This document shows positions 47,368-60,330 of a stretch of 64,000 nucleotides of DNA, in pieces. Under the pieces are notes generated by a model. That model had not been told where the DNA came from, did not search any database, and saw only the letters and a list, made by a program, of their open reading frames with translations. The stretch lies in contig NW_004624747.1 in the NCBI RefSeq assembly GCF_000247695.1, forward strand, positions 10,126,767 through 10,190,766. The letters are read 5' to 3'. Origin of the DNA: Heterocephalus glaber (taxonomy: Eukaryota > Chordata > Mammalia > Rodentia > Bathyergidae). How positions within the stretch are numbered: position 1 is the stretch's first letter; each line of letters begins with the position of its first letter. Both the position numbers and the translations under genes were made by a program.

Positions 47368-47443
47368 TTTTTTTTGAGACAAGGTCTCACTACGTAGTTC
47401 AGCCTGGCCTTGAACTCACTACGTAGCGCAGGCTGGCCTCAAA
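47368..47443 (-). repeat. Truncated B1-like SINE
   Basis: GAGACAAGGTCTCACTACGT and two GCC-TTGAACTC/CTGGCCTC blocks, ending before the TGCTGGGATTACAGG part. Confidence 0.75.
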
Positions 47444-47471
47444 AAGTACATTTTTAAAAAAAGAGGTATTA

Positions 47472-47582
47472 TAGCTGGGCATAGGGGCACACACCTATAT
47501 CCCCACTACTTGAAAAACTAGTTCTCAAGTTCAAGGGCAGCCAGGAAAACTTAGCAAGACCCTGAAAAAGGGCTGAGAAGGG
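47472..47582 (+). repeat. Decayed B1-like SINE
   Basis: TAGCTGGGCATAGGGGCACA to CTTAGCAAGACCCTGAAAAA, with a short remnant (GGGCTGAG) that may be the start of an ID half. Confidence 0.65.
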
Positions 47583-47670
47583 GGGCAGTGGTTTGCAGAG
47601 ATTACAATAGGGATAAAAGTCATTAAAAAAAATAAAATTTTGTCTTGAACTCTGTATATCTGAAGGTGAA

Positions 47671-47765
47671 ACTCAATGAACTTGGAATAAAGAGAGCTAA
47701 GTTCAAATTCCTCATGTATCACTCACTGGTTCTGTGACCTTTAAGTCCATGCCCCACCTGTAAAT
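47671..47765 (+). repeat. MIR fragment
   Basis: CTTGGAATAAAGAGAGCTAAGTTC and CACTGGTTCTGTGACCTTTA fit a sense MIR. Confidence 0.6.
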
Positions 47766-48111
47766 TGCAGCCACACATCATCTCAGAGAGGTCCAAGCCA
47801 CCACGGCTTATGGGAACACAAGGGGAAAGGCAGACACAGTTCTCTAGGGTCCTCCAACCTATGGTCAGCTACCTTAAAAACCTGGTAGTGTTTGATGTAT
47901 TAGTACCTTCTGGGCAGTTCCCCAGGACCCAACAAGTCCTGTGTGAGGCACTTGGTGGGCAAACTTACAACAAAATACACAGCCATTTCCACAAAGTTGA
48001 AAGCCTAAACCAGGGATGGCAAACCTCTGGCACATGCACAGCAGCGGGCTGTTTGTATCACTGAAGCTCCACAAGGTTTGTCATCACTGGCCTAGACTCT
48101 GGATGATCAGG

Positions 48112-48330
48112 GTGTAGAGGTGAATTTTGCTTTATCACTTTACTAGCTCTGAGAGACTAGGCAAATGCCACAATTACTTACACTTCAGTTTTCCTGCATG
48201 TCAAGCTACGATAATACAGGTGCTTAGTTAACAGAATTATCATGAAGATTACATAGGTTAGCACACATAGTGCTTGAATCAGTGCCAGACATGTAGTAAG
48301 TGTTTATGAAATGACAGCTCAATCGTCCAC
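48112..48330 (+). repeat. MIR, long copy
   Basis: CACTTTACTAGCTCTGAGAG, TTACACTTCAGTTTTCCTGC, ATCATGAAGATTACATAGGT and GTGCCAGACATGTAGTAAGT appear in MIR order. Confidence 0.75.
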
Positions 48331-51300
48331 ACTATTATTTCAGAGATCCTGGACATATTTTATTGCTAATGTCTCAAATTTGTCATGATAGATTTAGTTC
48401 TAAACAGGCACAGGGTTTTGCAGATGCCCTACTGAAGCTGATGCTTGAGCAGCAGCATGTTGACAGAGTGGTGAGCAGTTCTCAAGCCCTTACACAGGCT
48501 CATCCAAGCAGGCTGGCCCACCCAGAGGGACACTGAGAATCAGCCCTAAGCTCCAAATCCTGCCCTGCTGCTCTGGCCTCTTGGCTCATGTCTTATACAC
48601 CAAGGTTTGGGGACAGTGACCTCATTACAGCTATAAAGCCCTTCCTTCAAAGCTGTTGTTGCAATGTCCAGCGCCCAGTAACTGATGCGTTATAAGTATC
48701 AGCTGAGCTGAAAGAACAGCAAGAACAGGGGACTTGGGCAACGTATGAGAGCCAAGCTGGACAGCAAGGAAGTGACTGGACCCTCTGCCTCAAATTTGGC
48801 AAACAAAGGGCTCTTCCTTCACTTGCAAGGCCAGACAAGGCAGGGTTAGAAGCAGGCCTGCAGCTCCCAAAAGAGATTCCAAACCTGAGTCCCCATTGTG
48901 AGGGGATCACTTCTTCCTCAGAACTAAGGCAGCCCATTTACTGTCCCCATGGAAAGGCAGGCTCAGCAATGGAGACCCTTAGCTTCAGGAGCCACACAGT
49001 CATTATAGGAGCTCCAAACTCAGTGCCCCATCCCCCATTCTAATCTCAGATCTGCATATAACAGGCTGAATAACCTTTGCTGGATGATTTTGCTCGTTTA
49101 AGGCCCCCAATTCATGGCTCTTAACACAGTTTTCACTGTCTCTCTACCTCTGCCCTTGACACACATTGGTTTCCCCCCCAGGGGCCTGGCCTAGTGCCTG
49201 GCACACTTGAATGACAGTCCAGTGACCCACCCTGTCCTGCAGCATTCTCCTTGGTCGTGACATTGATAGCTTAGACAATGCTCAAAAGACCTCAGTCTCT
49301 AACAAAAGATGGCAGGGCATGCCGCTGAGGTCTCCTTAAGAACCAAGCCACAGCCAGCTCCCCTCAGTCACCGTAAGTCCAGCTGAAGTCACTGTACGCT
49401 GAGCAGTACATTCTGCAGCAAGCTCCAGGAAGCAAGCCTAGCCAGGATGATCTCACCCACTGGCACACTGCCTCAGGAGCTCACTGGCTCACAAGCTGTT
49501 GGGCTCTGGGCCTAAAGGAATCACCAGTTTAGCAGAATCCCAGCTGTGATCATTATGAAAACTGAGGATTGACTTAAGCAAATGGGTATTTACTCTCAAT
49601 GTGCTAATGCCCATTTGATGCTCTAATGCAAGGGGACCACTGATCTGCCAGTGTGCAGGGAAGGTGGCCAGACCTCACCAGGAACCATGTTGTGTGGGCA
49701 AGACAAGATAGCCCGTTGTGCTGTGGGGCTTTTGTACCCTTGAGCAATAGTCAATTGAGTGGGGACTTTTCTGAGCCTCTTTTAAAATAATACAATCAGC
49801 AACAAGAGCCACAGCACAGGAGAAGGATATGCAGGAGCTGAGGGACCTAGCAGGGACAGGACTCCTGACTGCACCTTCTCAGCCCTTCTTCAAACTTCTG
49901 ACACTATGTGAGAACCAAAAATGGCCACCCTCTGAAAATCTGCAAAGCAGAGCCAGGCACTGACTCTAAGCCACTGTGGCAATTCTGGACAAGCCCTCAT
50001 CCCAGGGGTAATCACAGTACCACAATGGCCCTGAGGAAGGTGCCCTTAATGAGGCCAAAGCCATATGGTCCTGTGGCACTACCTCCAGTCACAATGTTGG
50101 AGCAGAGTGGGCAAGGCAGGGGTTGTGCACACTGAGGGCAGAGGCAAGCCTGTGTAGCAAGAGCGCGGGGAAGTGCTAGCCACAATTCCTACCAAACCCT
50201 GGGCCAGTGGCACCACAGGAGCAACTCTGGGGGCTTTTGTGCCTTAGAAATAGAGGATAAATGCATCTCTTCAAATGAGAGCCACCAATAGGACTCAAGG
50301 ACTAGGGCTCAAGTTTCTCTCTACTCCTTTCAAGTTCTGTGGGTCTGAAAGGGTAGCACATGTTAATTAAAAACGGTTCTGAGCCTCACGATAGCATGTC
50401 CTGTGTCCTCTAGGGTAAACTTTTATCTTCGTTTTTCCTCTTTTACATGGGTCACGGTCACTCTGCAGAGCCAGTTTCTCCCTTACTCTTCGCTTTTACT
50501 TTTTTAACTTTTAAAAAAATGGTTCTGATTTTTAAATTCTAAGAATCAACTCAAGGTTTCACACCAAGAAGCTAGTCAGAAGGAAAATTAACCTTCTTTT
50601 ACATCAAAAGGGTAAAAGAGATGAATGCAAAGTCTCTTAAAGAATGGTTCTATCTACCTGGGCAGGGGGGCATCTCCTTGTCTCTCCTATCATGATGTAA
50701 CCAACCTTCCCCAGTACAGCTAACTGAGGACTTCAGGGAACCACAGACAGACAACAATGGCAGAAGAAGTTTGCCAGGAGCATCACAGAGTATGTAAAAA
50801 GTTTTTCCTACCATGAGGTGGACTACCAGGGATGGGACAGCTCAAGGCTGGATGAGATGGGGTAGGGAGGATAACAGAGCCACGCAGTGCTGGGAAGAAG
50901 TTCTTAGAGAACATGAGGCTAGCCTTAGACTCCCAGAGCTGGATGAGAAGACAGTAAAGAGGACTGTGCAGCCCAGGGCAGCCCCTCTCCTCCTGCTCTG
51001 GGAGGATCCACAGCAGGGCAGGAGGAGAGGGAAGACTGCTACTGATTGGTGTCCTCTCCCCACTCCCAGCAGGCCCTTTTACAGGGTCATCTCTCAGGCA
51101 CCAGGTCCACAGCCACAGAAGGGCCACTGCACCCAGAAAAGATCAGAAATAGGAGAAATTTCTGGGAGAGCAAGGGCAAAGGCTTCTGGGGTGGAACGCC
51201 CACCTATCAGCTTCAGGCTTTTAGGCAAGGATTCACCTTCCTTGAGCCACATTTCACCTGCCTCTTGAAAAACTCAATTTCATCTGATGTTTCCCATGTA

Positions 51301-53239
51301 CACTGGTAGAGGAACATGGAGAATGTATAGGTGGGTATAGAGGGAGAATTCTGGCTTGGGAAACACACACCTTTCAGTTGACTGCTAGCTGAACTTCCAG
51401 GTCTGCTCCAGTCCCACCTCTTCCATGAAGCTGCTCAGAGTGTTGCAGACCTTATCTAGAATCCTGCAGCCAAGGGTCCAAAAAGGGTTGACATATAACT
51501 TTGTGTGCTAATGACCTGTGCTGAGCACTTAGAAGACCAGGTGGGTCTGATGATGCTCTGTAGACAAAGCCCGCCAACCTTGGGGACAGAGATTCTCTTG
51601 TCTTGTCCGACCTGGCAAAGGAGGGTCAGTGGTGGAGGGAAAGGAGCAGGTAGTGCTGACTGTTGTCCTGACTCAGCTACCACCTGGTTTCTATGGAAGG
51701 GCCTCTGAGTAAGTGTTTTCTGGGTGCCCTGGTCTTGACACAGGGAGACATCAATGGAAAGTTTTTGACATAGGAAAGCTGGACTCAGCTCAAACTTCCG
51801 ATGAGGCTGGATAGAGAGGGTCTTGGAGGGAAACAGGCACAGTGGGTGGGATCTGCAGGGACTACTTACAGCTCAGCCTAGCCCCAAGTCTTGGAAGCTG
51901 AGGGTGGATTTCTTTAAGGAGCCACCTAGAACCCGACAGGAAAAATGACCGGCACCAGCAAACAGGCTGCAGGCTGGCCCTGCTCTCCTTTTTTCAGATT
52001 ATTCCTAAAATTCTGCCTGCACCAAAAATTTCTCATAGTAACTAGTATTTTATAATCTGGAAGCAAGATTATAAATATTTGAACTTCTTACTGATCATCA
52101 GTGTTTCACACTGATGTACATGGGCCACTCCATCTTTTCCTCTCTGAATCCACAGGGTGAAGTATAGCTGCTAGCCACTTGCTGAATTACCTGTCTGTCT
52201 CTAAGGCCTACCACCTTCCACTTCCAAGGTGGGACCCAAAGGAATGAGAGCTGGCTCAGAACAGGGAGAGGGAGCTGGCCTGGTGAAGAAAGGCAGCCCA
52301 TCCCACTTGCCATGAGAGCTGGCTCTGTTGTCTTTCTTCATCTAGGCTTGACTCAGCTCAAATCCCTTCATATCCCCAGTGCTTCTCAGTCCAGCCTATA
52401 AGAGCTACTTAGTTACAAGATGCAAGTTTCCAATGTTTCTTTAAATGTACTTGTGCCATGTGCTCCAGCAGTAAGAATGAAAAGCTCACAGCTGTCCATC
52501 AGCTCAGGTCAATGAGAGGCCAAGGAAAAAACATGTGGTTGTGCCATTAGAGACTAGAGTGGCTCTAATTGGTCAACCCTGAAAAGATCACAGATGTCCT
52601 GCCAACTAAAAAACAACATGTCCATCAGGCTGGACATGCAGGATGGAGGTGCCCATGGCAGGCTGAAGAGACTGGACAGATACCAAAGAGATACCAGAAA
52701 CCAAGGGGTCCCAGAGAGAGAGGCAGGTGCATGCCCAAAAACAGGGCACCTGGCGGTCAGGAGAGCATCACTGGGAGGGCCAAGCTGCAGCCCTGCCCCT
52801 TTTCAGCCAGTGTGGTACCAAGCACCTCAAAGTCACAACATACTCAGCTAGACACTGGTGCTGCCCTGCTGGGAGCATGACATTCAGAGCAGGGAAAACA
52901 CAGCCCCATTGCGTCTCTCTCACTGTGTGCTTCACGCCAGGGGAGACACTGACTAGGGAGGCCTCAGGAGGCCTTACACGTTTCCTAACCAAGGCAGGCG
53001 GGCAGCAGACTCTGGACATAAAATGCTGGGAGAAGAGGAACAGCTCTGTTAGGCACGCTGGCATCCCACAGCCATCTGGTGAGTTTTCTAGGAAGGCGCT
53101 TCAGACAAAGGATAGTGGAGAGAATACGGCTGCCTTAGAGCCAAGAGAGAGGCCCTGTAACTGCATCACTCCTACTGCCTACAGGAAGGAGCCCACCCCT
53201 TGGGGCCCAGCTGTTCTCCCAACCCCTTTCCCCATAAAG

Positions 53240-53243
53240 TTTC

Positions 53244-53273
<30 letters not shown>
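53240..53273 (+). repeat. CT-rich run and T homopolymer
   Basis: TCTCTCTCTCT followed by about 22 T residues. No SINE body adjoins it on either side that I can recognise. Confidence 0.85.
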
Positions 53274-53275
<2 letters not shown>

Positions 53276-55812
53276 CTACCCTAGTTACCTCAGCATCCAG
53301 ATGCTGTAGAACTCTCCAATGCCATTGGTCCCCATTGCCTCCACCCACAGTGGCCTATAAGTTTTCCACCTACAGTGGCTTGCAGGCCTCTATCCCCAGG
53401 AAGACCTCCCAACCCATCCACCCCCACTCCAGAGCTTGCTCCCTCCTGCCAGCTCATAGCACTAACCACTGCCCCAAGGTACCACCTATGGAAACAGATC
53501 CGACCTGGCAGCAGGGATCAGGGCACACTCGTCTTTGTTTTTACTACAGTGCCCTCTTTCCTGCCTATACACAGCAGCTGTTCAACAAATCCCATGAATA
53601 GCTATGGCCCAAAGAGATTTTCAGAAAAGAAAGAATAAGAGAGAGAGAGAGCAAAGGAAGCCACTGGCTCTGCCTTCCAACAGTCTCCTCATTTCCCATG
53701 GGTAACAACCAGGACAGCCTGAGGTCCCCTGGGAGTGTCTCCCACACTGAGAAAGTCTGTTTACAGAAGTGTAATATTCCTACCATAAAGTGACCTACCA
53801 GTGGCCCTAAGAAGGGAGGGCACTAGGCAGAGACAAGGCCAGGTCTGCCCTTCAGGACTGACTGCCACTTGGAGATCCTAGCCCTGTACAGCCCAGCCCA
53901 TGGACTGCAGACATAGTACCACCTCAGAGTGTCTCGGCTACTCTGAGAATGGTATCTTAAGAGTCTGTTACCTTTGTTATTATTATTATTTTTTAAGCAA
54001 GAAGAGAGCAAAGCAATGGAAATACAGGACTAAGTCACCTGCCTGGACAGGTGATCAATAGGTAGAGACCACCACAGCCTCTGCATCCGGCCAGAACTAA
54101 AAATATGGGCCATAGGCAGAAGCAAGCACATCAAGCACACACTCTCCAAATCACAGGACCAGTGGATATGAAGGTGCTCCTGGTCACAGGGAAAGCAGGG
54201 AGCCGGACTGAGGGTTGAGCATGCGGTCTGCGCTGTTCCCCAAAGCGAGCCGTGACAGGTGCAAGCAGAAAGACAAAGCCTGGAGAACAGAGTGTGGTCA
54301 GGGTTAGGGGCAGCACGGGCAATATTGGTGGAGGTAACATGGGGCAAACAGGCAAGGATGAGCACACACAGCACATGACACGTGGTGACAGCATGGTGGG
54401 TGAGGATGGATGGCTATGAAGGGGGTTTGGCATAGGGTGCCCTGGGCTCTCTGGGAAGGTGCACGCTCTACAAACTGAGGTGCACGGCAGCATCAGAGGC
54501 TCCTCCAGCAGCTCTGGGCCCCAGGGGGCATCAGTTGCAACCATGGAGACCAGCCCCCAAGGCACCCGTTCTTCTCCCCAACATCCCCACACCTCACAGT
54601 AAACCAATGCACCTGTCAGAGCTTGGCTAACCTTTGCTCCTCAAGAAGGCCTTCTACCTCTAGCCAGGCCAGGTCTCTCTGGGATAGGCAAACTCACCTC
54701 TCCAGGGCTAGCTTTGGTTGCACCCAACCCTTAGCTATGTAACTGACTCACACCTGCCTCCTCTAAGCCTGCAGCAGGACCACAGCTGCCCTGTACACCT
54801 GGCACAGTACTGATAGAACACCTGGATGGATATGGTTACAGGCTGGCCAAAGAACCCTTGAGAAGGCCACAGGGCAGGCCTCTTACATCTGACATCCTTC
54901 CTGGCTGTGGCATTCTGAGGTGACATGGAGCATGACAGGAAGATAGTGAATCTTAGGCCAACACAGCTGCTTCAGACATATCCCAAAGATTGGCTAAGTC
55001 AGACCAAATGAAGGCCCAGGTCATTCCAGAACAGTCCTGCTCCCTGGGTTCTCCAAGGCAACAAGGTGGAAAATGCACACAGATGTAATCTGTAAGGTCA
55101 GTCAGGTGCAGGGTTTTTCCTAGCCATTACCTCATGCACAGAGTGGCCTAAGTGGAAGGAGGCATACCTCACTCTCTCTCAGCTCTGTCTTGACCATAGG
55201 AAGCCCTAGAAATGTACCTACTTGCTTTGAGCTAGGTTTCTTCTCCAGGAAACATGGACACAACCAAGCCTGCAAGGCAGCTGAGAAGATGGAAATGTAC
55301 AGGCACCAACCTGGAGCCTGACATGAAACAAACACATAGTATTGTGTAGAAGGGCCTAATTACACACGTCCATGTGCACACACACCACGTGCACACATGC
55401 CCACATACTAACACTGCATGTAGAAGAGGAGTACAGATTTTGTTCAAACATCTCATTACACTATTTGACAGGTGTAAACAACAGTCACTGGGAGCCCCGT
55501 GAAGGTTACAATGTGCTCCAAGAGATGGACAAAGGGCAGAAGTTAGTCGAGTGGGGAGGACAGCCAGGTTAGCTGGCTGACCTGTCTTTCAGCTTAGCCA
55601 GAGGGTCCCTTCTCAGGTCAGTTGAAAGTGTCTTCCTGGCTTCCCTGAGAAGGACTGGCTATGATCACCAGCTGTGGTGGTCACACAACAGCCTGGAGGG
55701 CCAATTCCAAAGACTTTCATCAAGTTGTGAATGGGCTACAAGTAGCACAAAGTTGCAGGTGAGGGAATTTTAAAGAGTGAACCTGATTCCTGCAAGGTAG
55801 CTGTTATCAAAT

Positions 55813-55840
55813 GTTGTTATATATATATATATACACACAC
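55813..55840 (+). repeat. (TA)n(CA)n microsatellite
   Basis: TTATATATATATATATATAC followed by ACACAC, just upstream of a young SINE. Confidence 0.9.
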
Positions 55841-55859
55841 CTGGAACTATTTTTCTAAA

Positions 55860-55950
55860 AATTTTTTTTGGGGGCGGATACCGGGGATCAAACTTAGGAC
55901 CTTGCACTTGCGAGGCAGGCGGCGGCACCACTGAGCTAAATCCCCAGTCT
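55860..55950 (-). repeat. Young tRNA-derived SINE with 13-bp target-site duplication
   Basis: Antisense copy with ATACCGGGGATCAAACTTAG and CACTGAGCTAAATCCCCAGT. CTATTTTTCTAAA flanks it at 55847-55859 and 55951-55963, a perfect duplication. Confidence 0.93.
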
Positions 55951-56344
55951 CTATTTTTCTAAATCTTATACCAAATCAAAATTGACTCCAGCTGGTTTCT
56001 ACTTTTGAAGAAAAGGAGTACAGTACAATACTAAATGGGAGAAGTGGCTCTAATGCTGGGTCTCCTAACCACACTCAAGGTTCTGATGCTTGGCTTCCTC
56101 TCTCACTGGTGACAAATTAGCCTAAGAAAGGCTCAGTGAGGCTGGAGACTGGGACCCAATGCCCAGGCCCACACAGGGCTGCTGCTTCAAATGGCACCGG
56201 CTGCCCATCTTTTGAGGTCACACCACTGGCTGGAGAATTGGTTGCAAACTGAGGGTGATGGGCTCCAGACCCAGGGCTCCTTCTTCTCAGTAGTGCTACC
56301 CATTTCTCATCCCAGCCACACTGATGACCAGAACAACTTTAGGA

Positions 56345-56510
56345 GGAGGCCACAATATGCAAGCACTTTTGCTTAATATCCACAAGGCAAACACAACCCC
56401 ATTCTACAGGTAAGAAAGCATGTCAGAGAGGCAAAGGCCCAAGTCCAAGATTGCTGAGCACATAAGCAATGGAACACAGAATTGGAACACAGATGTTTCT
56501 GACCCCAGGG
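56345..56510 (-). repeat. MIR, antisense
   Basis: CCATTCTACAGGTAAGAAAG, CAGAGAGGCAAAGGCCCAAG and GAACACAGATGTTTCTGACC. Confidence 0.6.
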
Positions 56511-57858
56511 CCTCTTATACCCTTGCCTCTTCATCTGACCTTAAGCAGCTCCATGAACCCAGTGGCACCAGGGCTAAAAGCACCCATTATCTATCTTGCA
56601 CTGAGAGGGCTTGGCTATAACCTGCATTGGGTGCTAATGGCCCTCTCCTATAGGAGAGGTGAGGCTGGTCTCAGGCTGAGAAGCTGAATTGAATGCATAA
56701 GCCACATGTTCTCCTCCCAGGGCTGGGTCAGGAACAGGAGTAGCAGTGGGCAGCCTGGCCTCCTGTGGTCACCAGCAAATCCCGATACTGCAATTGGCTG
56801 TTTCTGCCTGGAGCATGGGCCTGTCCCAAGGAACCAGTGCCACTGCTGAAAGAACCACTGTGGCATTTGAAGTTCATGGCTATTTTAGGATTTCAAACAT
56901 TTCCTGTCGCAGACACTGTTTTCCCTCAGAGGTATGGAGGGTGAAGAGGCCAAGAGTTCTGAAAGTACTGTGCTGCCCAGTACACCAGGGCCGGGACTGG
57001 GTGAAGCTGGGCTAGGATGCCAACAGCTCCATACTACTGACAGGAGTCACTCTGAAAGGAATGGACATTTATTTGAACTTATATACAAATCAATTTTCTT
57101 CTGCAACCTTACAGAATAACGTTATGCTGGCACCCTGGACCTGCCATGCACAGTGCCCACCCCCTGAACTCTGCAGTGGCTCCCTCACAGCTGCATGCAC
57201 ATCATGTGTCCACATGGAACAATTAGGCAGTCAGTGCCAGGTAGCAGCATGGTCCCCCTCCTGAAGCACTCCTGTTTCCTTCCTTCCCTGCTCCTGGAGG
57301 TGTACCCTGTCCTAAAGGATGAGAGCCAAGTCCTTGATGTCTACAGCCTGAGCTAGGCAGGAGGCTGCAGGACCAGCACTAGTGCTCCCCAGTCCAAGAG
57401 TGTACAAGCACGATCACATACCATGTGGACACCCATGAAAGGAAGTTCTCTCCTGAAAACTTTGGCACGGTGCTAAATCCTCACAGGAAGTACATGGCAG
57501 AAACTAACTCCCAGAAGAAGAATTTACTGCTAATGTGTTTTCACAAAAGTAAAAGGTTGGAATAGGGTGGTTTCCCAGATTAACTTGAGTTAACTAAGAA
57601 AGGGGAGAAGATATTACTTAGGGAATGTCTGTAGAACTGAAGACTGGAAGAGTGGGCATCCACCTTCTCCTGTTTCTGCTTAATATTCTAGGGCAGGTAG
57701 GACAATTCCAATGCCCAGACTGGGGTAAAGACCCAACACTGGCAGGTGGTGATGGAGACATGCAGCACACACATAAATCCTCAGCCTCTCTCTCAACACA
57801 CATGCTGCAGTCCCAAATCAAACCCAGGAGGAAATACTACAAGTCTCCTGCCCTTTTG

Positions 57859-57961
57859 TTTTTTTGTTTGTTTATTTGTTTTGTTTTTGGTACCGGAGAT
57901 CGAACTCAGGACCTTGGGCTTGTGAGGCAGGTGCCGGAACCACCGAGTTAAATCCCTGGCC
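57859..57961 (-). repeat. Young tRNA-derived SINE with target-site duplication
   Basis: Antisense copy with a (GTTT)n tail, GGTACCGGAGATCGAACTCA and CACCGAGTTAAATCCCTGGC. CTCCTGCCCTTTTG (57845-57858) and CTCCTGTCCTTTTG (57962-57975) flank it. Confidence 0.92.
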
Positions 57962-58786
57962 CTCCTGTCCTTTTGGAAAGCATCAAATCCTATTCCCAGA
58001 GAAGCCAAGCCCTGGCTACCTTGTCATTCTTTACCAGTGCTTCTCTAAACCTGCTCTTGGCTCAGCAAGCTGGGGGCAGATGCCTGTGCTCTCGGGGAAC
58101 CTGCACAATGGGCAGGACTTCAGCAAGGACACTAGTCAAGGCAGTGTGGCCCCCCGGCCTCTTTCACCCAGATCTGTGCTAGATCTCAAATTCAAGGCTA
58201 CCATGGTGCCTGAAAGACAGGCCTATCCTTCCTCTAAGAAGCCACTCTACAAAGCCCACCTGGCAGGAGGCACAGCCCTGTGGCCAATCCTACCCACCTA
58301 GGGGTATCCCATCGCCCTAGAGAAGGTAGAGCAAGGCCTGTTTCTCCATAGTCCAGAGGAGAGGAGCAATGCAGGTATCTTTCAGCATTGTTACTACTTC
58401 CCCAAGGCTCCACTTCAATGGCCCTCTACATCCACCAACTTAGCTTATTCCAGCAAGTATTCTGTCACCAGCTTCTCACTGTAAAGATGAACATGAAGAA
58501 ATCAAGCTACAGGCCAGCATGCAAGCCTCCTAATGTTAGTAAGGAATGTAGTTGAGCAGTCGCCACCTGCCCCATCCCACATGAGATGGCCTTGCACATG
58601 GTCTTAGGTGACCCTCATCAGCATCCTGTCGGGATGCCCACAGGTGACAGACTTAGCACCCATCATGGCCTTCCCACTACTGTCAGAAGGAAAGAGCCAT
58701 AACAATGTGCTGCTGAATGGTGCAGGCCTCACCAAGCTGACTGCCAGGAGTCACTGTAGGTGACCTATGGTCTTCCAAATGCCCTT

Positions 58787-58878
58787 TATTACTTTTTTTT
58801 TTTGGTACCGGGGATCAAACTCTGGTCCTTGCACTTGCAAGGCAGGTGACAGAACCACTGAGCTAAATCCCCAGCCCC
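58787..58878 (-). repeat. Young tRNA-derived SINE with 12-bp target-site duplication
   Basis: Antisense copy with GGTACCGGGGATCAAACTCT and CACTGAGCTAAATCCCCAGC. CCAAATGCCCTT flanks it at 58775-58786 and 58879-58890. Confidence 0.93.
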
Positions 58879-59199
58879 CCAAATGCCCTTCAAAGGAGAA
58901 GTTGCACCTCTATTTTGCAAGTGAGAAAATGCAGGCTCAAAGAAATGAGGTGCCTTAATCTAGACAGCCCCTCCCCTGGCTCCCAGGTGGGCAAGCCGGC
59001 AGGTGGCGACCCTGAATATGTCTTGGAAGCACAAGAATCACCGTGAGTCCATGAAGTTAATGAACAGCCGCAACATTGCCCGTGTCACCCCAGACCCAGC
59101 ACCCCCCACCGAAACAAAGCGACAAAACAGTCGCTCCAGCACCCTCCCCATGATTGGTGTGCTGCCCTGGGCTGGCAGTAGGGAGAACAGGGACTATAC

Positions 59200-59378
59200 C
59201 GTCCGGCGTTGCCTGCTGGTGGGGTTTTTTACATTTGACGTAATCGTGGTCAATCGGAGTGGCTGTGTAAGGTGGGGATGTCAGACCTGGGCCAGAGGAG
59301 GAGGGGAGGGAGGCTCCGGGGCCCGGCAGTGTCCCAGCTGAAGAGTGGGAGTCCTCATCCACCAGGCAGGCCTTCTCC
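59200..59378 (-). CDS. CABIN1: CABIN1 internal coding exon (linker, Ser/Pro/Gly-rich)
   Basis: This 179-bp exon gives one completing base, 59 codons and one trailing base. It encodes [13 protein letters not shown], a low-complexity Ser/Pro/Gly stretch, then the conserved block [20 protein letters not shown]. The acceptor is CTGTTCCCACAG. The donor is G then GTATAG, weaker than the other donors seen here. The trailing G joins AT of the next exon to make Asp, giving the join TPD-D-RSQD expected for CABIN1. Composition suggests a flexible, probably disordered and phosphorylatable linker between helical regions. Unspliced, the frame stays open through the donor for about 46 codons, so intron retention would add a short novel tail before a stop. 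Confidence 0.96.
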
Positions 59379-59789
59379 CTGTGGGAACAGAAGGTTGGTC
59401 ACAGGTCAGTCTCCACACTGTAGTGAAATGGACATGTGCTCTGTGGGCCAGCACCCTTTACAAAGCTTGCTGCTCCTAAGTAGCTTTGGTGGCCTCTATA
59501 CCCTCTAGCTGGTGTTCCTCAGAGAAGCAACCACCACAGCACTACAGTCTCTAGCTGTATGCTGCCCAACTTCTCTGGCCAAGTTCTGCCAGCATCAGGA
59601 GGCTTTCCACAAGAGCTGAAAAGCCTCGCACCTTACCACTGCTCCATACCAAGTCAGTGCTCTTCTGTATGACAGCCTCAAAAATCTATCTCTGACAACT
59701 GGATAGACAGAAACATCTGCTTTACTGAATCCTCACACAAGTACAAAGATACAGCATCTGCTGTAATGTGTGAGAAAAAGACAAAGTAC

Positions 59790-60175
59790 AGACACCCTCT
59801 ATGTCTATGGGAATGCTTACATAAAACAGGGTGTATCTGTACTATGCAACCAAATATGGGATAGAAAGAATGCTGTCAATAGGGTACCATCTCTATGGAC
59901 TGTGTCCTGGACCTATCATTGAGGGAAAAAACAAACTCTAGAACAATGCCTTCAGTAGTTCTTTTTTTATAAAAGAAACCCTACAATTGTATGTGTGCAT
60001 ATAAGTGTGTACAAACATAAAGAAAATGACTTAAGAAATTAAACTGTGTGTAATGAAAAACTTTGGGGAAGAGGAGATCTGTCACATTTTAGTCTATATA
60101 GTCACGTGGGCCTGAGTTTCCTGTAACTAGTATAGATTCATATGTTATTTATATAAATTTTAAAAATTAAAACAG
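59790..60175 (+). repeat. L1 3'-end fragment
   Basis: CTATGTCTATGGGAATGCTTACATAAAACAG, CTATGCAACCAAATATGGGA, TTGAGGGAAAAAACAAACTC and GTGTGCATATAAGTGTGTAC follow sense L1 3' untranslated region order. Confidence 0.58.
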
Positions 60176-60207
60176 AATTATGATCAACACAAGACAACTT
60201 TGAAGCC

Positions 60208-60330
60208 ATGGCACACCTGGCTAAGTTAGCAAGACCTGCTACAAAAGGAAACTTAAAAGGAGGTGAGGTGGAGTGGGGATGTAGCTCAGTGCAAAGGCTC
60301 TGGGTTCAATCCCTCAGTAATGGGGAAGGA
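60208..60330 (+). repeat. Decayed B1-ID dimeric SINE
   Basis: GGCACACCTGGCTAAGTTAG and AGCAAGACCTGCTACAAAAG remain of the B1 half. GTGGGGATGTAGCTCAGTGC and TCTGGGTTCAATCCCTCAGT are the ID half. Confidence 0.65.

Larger units (their letters stand above)
44185..59199 (-). other. CABIN1: CABIN1 intron, 15.0 kb
   Basis: The intron starts with GTATAG at 59199. It contains the AT-rich half-L1-type element and SINE cluster at 45.1-47.6 kb, MIR fragments, and three young tRNA-derived SINEs between 55.8 and 58.9 kb. The stretches 44185-45150, 48330-53240, 53273-55846 and 56510-57858 are unique sequence in which I see no gene or RNA. Confidence 0.9.

Noticed and set aside
52727..53284. 185-codon plus-strand open frame
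   Set aside because: It has no recognisable domain, ends in a phenylalanine run encoded by a T homopolymer, and lies in an intron. Chance frame.
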